From Coptis chinensis (Eukaryota > Streptophyta > Magnoliopsida > Ranunculales > Ranunculaceae), in assembly GCA_015680905.1 (NCBI GenBank), contig CM027377.1, positions 22,902,501 through 22,966,500 on the forward strand: a stretch of 64,000 nucleotides of DNA, written 5' to 3'. The translations under genes were made by a program, and so were the position numbers. Of the stretch, positions 59,150-64,000 are shown piece by piece; the stretch's first letter is position 1, and the number at the start of each line of letters is the position of its first letter. A model generated the notes under the pieces. It did no database searches. It was not told where the DNA came from and was given only the letters and a program-made list of their open reading frames with translations.

Positions 59150-61190
59150 TGCTAAAAAATAGTTTAAGAGTCAAAGTGAAAAAATGAAACAAATTCAGTT
59201 GTCATTTTTGCAATTAGGCCTTTTAGTAATTCTCTCATGAAATAATTGGTAGTTGGATGTGAACATAAAATTAAAGAATATGATAATAACAAAACAAGTC
59301 CGAGTCTTGCACGGATGCACACTAATACTTCTACGTATTCTAATTCCCTTTTCTACGTGAACGGAACCCTGAACAAGCTGACTTTTGATTATGACTTCTG
59401 AGTCAATACTTATGGATATTTTGCTACTCCACACTAAGAACCGATCCAGACCAAACCGATAAAAAATGGTTTGGGTTTTGATAAGTTTGTTTGTTCGCCA
59501 ACAACCCGAAACCAAACCGAACTGATAAGATATTGGTTTGGTTTCGAGTTTGTCTTCTACTGAACTGATATGAATCCGAACCAATAAAATGACATTTTAA
59601 TAATATTTATGATTAATTTTGTATATGTGTATCAATTGTGTGGCTATTGAAAAGTTACATATCTGATATGGGTTATTGATATTAACTAACGTCTACGTGT
59701 CGGTATTGAGTCAAGTTAAGAACTGTTATGAGTTTCTGCTTTGGTTCCTTTCCTCTTTAAGTCTTTATGAATATCCACCATCTAACTTATTTGTTTTTTG
59801 TTTATTTTTAATTTCTTTAAATCATGGATTGGGTTCTTTAATGTGAATCACGGATATTTAGAGGTCTCTTTTGATCTTAACACTCTAGGCTTGGGTTCTC
59901 TTTTGTTGTGATCATGTTGATTCATTACCTAGTTTAGTGTGCTTCTATTGCAGCCTTGCATACTTACCTTCCATATGGAGACAATGGGTTTCCGCGCTAT
60001 TATAGGTACTCTTCTTTAAGCTTGGATGTTGTATTTTTCTCTATTGCACAACTTTCTACTTTATATAGTCCTATCCCATATTGATCTATGATTTCTATTT
60101 GTAACGACAACTACTCTCTTACAAGCCTGTATAACCTAATATTTCATTTTTTTTATGTACCTTTATTAAAGATAAGGTTAGTGGTTTCACATGGGTTTTA
60201 TCTAAAGTAAGAGTCAATGATCATATGATTGGGAAAATATGGGTCGGGACGAGTGCTAGTGTGCCACGATGACAGCCGTGAGTTGGATTAGGCAATAAAT
60301 AAAATAAAATCAAGTTCTTCATTAATTGGGAAAACCCTTCGTGCTCAAACCTTTCGGTCCTTGGTCTTGCGCATTAAGACCTTCGACATAGTTAGGATCC
60401 AATCCTACAGTGTATAAATCGAGGGTCACACTAACCCTTTTGGTCTTCCCCTCCAAGTTACAAAAACTTACAACAGTTCTCAACAAAAAAAAGCTTATGA
60501 CAACGGTGGATTTAGTTCTCAGCCAGGTACTCATTAATTTCCAGTTTCTCATTTTTAATTTTCAGTTTCCTATTTCCAACTTCATATTGTTTCTTTCTTC
60601 GTTCTCATTTTTCTCTCATCAATTTTGCGTTCTTCAAGTTTTTCAAATAGAAAGTTAAAGTTTTGTAATTCCCATTGGTCATGTAAAAAGTTTTGGCCAA
60701 GCAACTACATATATATTACACGTATTTAGTAATTGCCACTCAGTTATCGAATTCTGAAAAGTTAGGTTTGTTTAGCTTATTTTTTATTTTCACCATGTTT
60801 TTTGGACTTTTTTTGTTAAGATTAATTTAGTAACTGATGATCTTAAGAATTCTGAGTGGGAGTTTTCATTTTTCAATGTTTTATTATTTTACTTTTTTTT
60901 TCCCTTGGAATTGATTGGGTCTTCTATTATTTTTACTTAATTTCTAAGAGGGCTTTGCAAGTTTCTTCTTCTAACTGGCAAATATTAGGTTAAATTTTTA
61001 TTAAAATCAAGTAACTTCAACATTCGTAGAGTATCGGTAGTAACCTGGTGGGTCCTTATTTGCTAATTTGTTTGTTGATGGTGTGTTTCATTCACGTGTT
61101 CAACTACAGTTGTTGTGCTTCATGTGTTTTGTTCCTTATTGGGTGGAGGAAACTTTTGATGAGCGAGCCTCTGTGGTAATATAATATATC

Positions 61191-61530
61191 TCTTCAATCA
61201 AATGAAATAGAAATTTTTGTTGACCAGATTTTTGTGTTTCGATTTTGGTATTCAATCAGAATTAAAACTTTGTGCGAAGGTGTGTGTGCTTAGCTAATTT
61301 TCGGGTAAACTTTGTGCGAGGGTGTGTCGCTTTCACTCTTGAACTTCATCTTCTCGCATGAATTTGATATTTTTTGAATTAATTTGGTCTATTGGGATGG
61401 CTCGAATCTGCTTCTGACTGCGTTCATCTCTTCATTCAAATGAAATAGAAATTTCTGTTGACCAGATTTTCGTGTTTCAATTTTAGTATTCAATCATAAT
61501 TTAACCTATCTGCAAGGGTGTGTGTGCTAA
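61191..61530. repeat. Direct repeat of about 100 bases, two copies
   Basis: 61191-61291 and 61429-61530 share TCTTCA(A/T)TCAAATGAAATAG, GTTGACCAGATTTT(T/C)GTGTT, TATTCAATCA and GGTGTGTGTGCT(T/A)AG. They lie about 240 bases apart in the same orientation. A partial third copy of the end (TTTGTGCGAGGGTGTGT) is at 61311. Confidence 0.8.
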
Positions 61531-62736
61531 GCCGTAGGTCTCCTCAAAACAGCTAACAAATAACAAACAATAATCTTAAGCTACTGACTTTGTTAATGCC
61601 CAAAAAGTGAGGGGAAACAAAGGTTTAGCTTCTGTATGGGGATAATCATTTTCGGCTATTACACCATGAAAAAAACCAACTACAGCAGTACAACCTATTT
61701 TGTTTGGACAAGTTTAGCAGTTTTCCATTTCCATTTTTATTAATTTTTTTGGATCCAATAGAATAATATATTACATTTTGTCTTAGTGATTCTCATTATC
61801 CGTTCCCCCTCTTATTGTACTCCTTTTACTATCTACCTAATTTTATTATATGGAGTATACTAATGTTTGGGTTAGCAGTTAGCCTGTAACTTTCTTTTAT
61901 CTAATGCACTTTTGCACTTTGAGCGGAGGAACATTTCTTAATTTGAGACCTCAAGGGTTGTATTGCAAAAGCAATTCCTTGGGTAGGGTTTGTCTCACTG
62001 AAATTGTGAGTTTTATATCCAAACAATTTTTTTCTTTCACTTTATCAATTTGCCTTTATGTAGTACTCTTTTTTATTAGATCCCTATATTTTCATCCTAT
62101 GGAGTGTGTTAATGTTTATCGTTGATCAAATTTGTATGAGGAAACGCTAGCTGAGATTGAATACACAAGCTAACTGAAACTAAATGGAATAAGGCATTCA
62201 AGCATTTCATGTATGCTTTTACTGATTTATATTATAATAATATATCAACTTATATCCGATTCGATGTGTCTTACAATAGGAGCACAAAGAAAGGAGCTGC
62301 ATGAGCAATTTTGTTGAAGGCTGGGGCAGTGTTATTGATATAGAAAGTTCGGTGCATCATCAGCTAATAGTGTTCCAGTGTGGACCCTAACTGTGGTAAT
62401 CAAGCATACGGTTAAATTCTCATGTGTAAGAAAAATTGCCTGCGAGCAAAGTTGCAGTGTCTTCTTGAACTTGCTAAATTCTCATGTACATGTTTCGTTC
62501 TTCACTTCTCAGAATGTCTTCGAGAATGCGTGCAACCTTTTAGACCCTCAACAATTGTAATTCTATCGACATTCTTATAAAGCACCTGCTTTGACCATGC
62601 TTGAGGCGCCTTTTTTGGTTAATTCCGTATACACCAACATCCTTCTTACTAATTGGTTTCGAGCAGAAATTTTTGTTCGGTTACAAAATCTGGCTCACAC
62701 AAACCATTTTGTTAGTTGCGTGGACAATGTGCAGAC

Positions 62737-62842
62737 GCACCTTCAACAAAATGCTGGTGTCTTTATACTATTTATCAAGTTTTCAGTATGCACCTTCAAC
62801 ACAATTTTGGTGGCTTTAAACTATTTTGCATGTTTTCAGTAC
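62737..62842. repeat. Two tandem copies of a 53-base unit
   Basis: Units starting at 62737 and 62790 share GCACCTTCAACA(A/C)AAT, GGTG(T/G)CTTTA, ACTATTT and GTTTTCAGTA. Confidence 0.75.
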
Positions 62843-63392
62843 CTACTCTATTTCTGCACGTTCTTCTCTCACTGATGAACACCCGATAACACAAGACTAT
62901 TTATTAAATAATTAAAACCTTTCGCTCAGCTGCGCTTATAACAGAATGCACACGCATTTGTTCCTCTGTTCATATTTGTTTGTTTTTTATTTGCAACGTC
63001 GACTTCCCATGTTACAGACACCCAAAAGAATTGTTAATTAGCTTGGCATATTTACCCAGTTTAGTTTTACAGGCTGATCAAAATATATGTTTAGAGTTGG
63101 AGAAACACTTTGTTTAAGATAGTGTACTGAAAACCTAAGGCGCCCAATCTCTTTTAAAATCTTACAGAGGCAATATATCATGTTCCGACTGTTGCGGGTT
63201 CCTATATTAAAACACATATCTTCAGTTCTTAACGCTTGCCCCCAAACACTTCGTCTCCCCTCCCACTCCAAAATTTTGTTCCTTTCCTCTTCCTCTAATC
63301 AAAGTTTTTTAGCAACTCCTACTTGAGTTTTAAATAGCTTTCCACCCATGACTTCCCACTATGTATCGTTACTGAAAGGTCTCCTCACCTAC

Positions 63393-63400
63393 TATAAATA
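63393..63400 (+). promoter_or_regulatory. TATA box of the right-edge gene
   Basis: ACTATAAATACA at 63391-63402 is a near-ideal plant TATA box, 57-64 bases upstream of the proposed start codon at 63457. That fits a start site near 63425-63430 and a short 5' leader. Confidence 0.6.
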
Positions 63401-63456
63401 CATTGGCGAAATGAGTTCATTACCAGCAAGTTGTTCATAATTCTGTCATCTCATCC

Positions 63457-63930
63457 ATGAGGTTCGTTTTTTCCCCCCACCCGTTTGCCTAATTGAGCAA
63501 ACCTTATTTTGATATAACGATTTTGTTTATTTGAATGTCCAGATCCTCTAAGCACGAAGTTCCTACAAGTTACCCCGTTAGTTTACTTCCTCATTTCCTA
63601 ATTACAATTTCATATTGTACTACACACTTAACAATTTCATTCAATTATGCTTTATTCTAATTACATCTTCTTCTTTGACACAATTCATCACAGCCAATGG
63701 AAAAGGGCAGCACAATTGCAATTTCTTTCAAACACTTGCTAAATGACGTAACCCATCAGATAGGATTATCACTACCTATCTATGATGCAGTCTTCAAGTT
63801 CGGCTGTTACGAATCTTGGGTCGATATACAAACCCTTACATTCATCACTTCTAAGAAGAGATGTTTCGGAGATCCATCTATCAACCAAAATGGTTCTGAT
63901 GAGGTTGTTGCCCAGAGAGCGATCAAATAA
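63457..63930 (+). CDS. Putative small protein with a dsRNA-binding-like domain (partial gene)
   Basis: Proposed exons are 63457-63461 (ATGAG, donor GTTCGT), 63543-63576 (acceptor TGTCCAG, donor GTTAGT) and 63694 onward (acceptor CACAG). Together they read MRSSKHEVPTSYP-PMEKGS in one frame. The third exon gives FKHLLNDVTHQIGLSLPIYD, then KKRCFGDPSINQ, then DEVVAQRAIK. This resembles a divergent dsRNA-binding motif: helix with 'LPVY', beta strands, then a helix rich in Ala-Gln like 'AEQ.AA..AL'. Such motifs occur in plant DRB proteins and Dicers. A TAA follows at 63928-63930, but the same frame is then open to the window end (LRSINHFDLIDFNSQELRQM), so the stop may be real, a decay mark or hidden by another intron. 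The start choice rests on the TATA box and the phase-matched splice sites. Domain call is tentative. Confidence 0.5.
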
Positions 63931-64000
63931 CTTCGTTCTATTAACCATTTTGATCTTATTGACTTCAACTCACAGGAACTACGCCAAATGCGACTTCAAA

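Larger units (their letters stand above)
59150..63392. other. Long non-coding region with short repeats
   Basis: No gene recognised. 59445-59590 carries ACCAAACCGA / AACCGAACTG motifs as in hAT MITEs. The minus-strand frame at 60322-60552 (VSVTLDLYTVGLDPNYVEGL) and plus frames at 61904-62125 and 62591-62875 look like nothing known. A direct repeat and a tandem repeat are listed separately. Confidence 0.5.

Noticed and set aside
60322-60552. 76-codon minus-strand frame
   Set aside because: Some protein-like wording (LYTVGLDPNYVEGLNAQDQG), but no family recognised and no exon context.

Overview
The window is nuclear DNA of a flowering plant, most likely a eudicot. It is AT-rich, its few genes carry short introns, and most of it is transposon debris from families typical of angiosperms: copia, chromovirus-like and Athila-like gypsy elements, MuDR, CACTA, hAT, Tourist-type MITEs and plant L1 LINEs. 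No bacterial, organellar or RNA-gene features were seen, and no CRISPR array.

Layout. 1-1453: a copia-type fossil on the minus strand that runs off the left edge. 2347-6039: a Mutator-like element (MULE) with long inverted ends and a 9-base target duplication; it holds a fragment of an extra-large G-protein (XLG) gene. 6133-9400: small hAT and other MITEs, then a MULE-like element with a 42-base tandem repeat. 9401-9942: a zinc-knuckle/GRF zinc-finger coding remnant. 11755-18125: a MuDR transposase gene (minus strand) split by a complete non-autonomous CACTA element (12658-16914, TTG target duplication). The CACTA carries exons copied from a dienelactone hydrolase gene and a DHH1-like DEAD-box helicase gene. 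18126-20870: a 3'-truncated gypsy element inserted in the transposase N-terminus. 20871-22052: two related inverted MITEs with palindromic repeats.

24480-27447 is the most gene-like part: a decayed receptor-kinase gene (LRK10L type) followed, across a 97-base intron-like gap, by an intronless hexokinase reading frame of about 500 codons. The apparent splice sites would join the two in frame. The hexokinase looks like a retrocopy and has changed residues in several active-site motifs. 27814-31200 is a solo LTR, a Tourist-like element with a hAT inside it, and a tandem pair of MITEs.

33391-58672 is one large nest. A chromovirus-like gypsy element (358/369-base LTRs) was entered by an Athila-like element (A, 33816-54065, TAGAG duplication). 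A in turn received a second Athila-like element in its 5' LTR (B, 34467-44638) and a 5'-truncated LINE in its 3' LTR (53014-53907). Both Athila-like copies keep gag and protease regions but show no trace of reverse transcriptase or integrase over about 6.4-6.5 kb of interior.

58673-63390 is mostly non-coding, with one MITE and some short repeats. At the right edge (63393 onward) is the start of a probable host gene with a TATA box, two tiny 5' exons and a double-stranded-RNA-binding-like domain.

All calls come from reading the sequence and from family knowledge; no alignments or searches were run. Percent identities and insertion dates are therefore not given.
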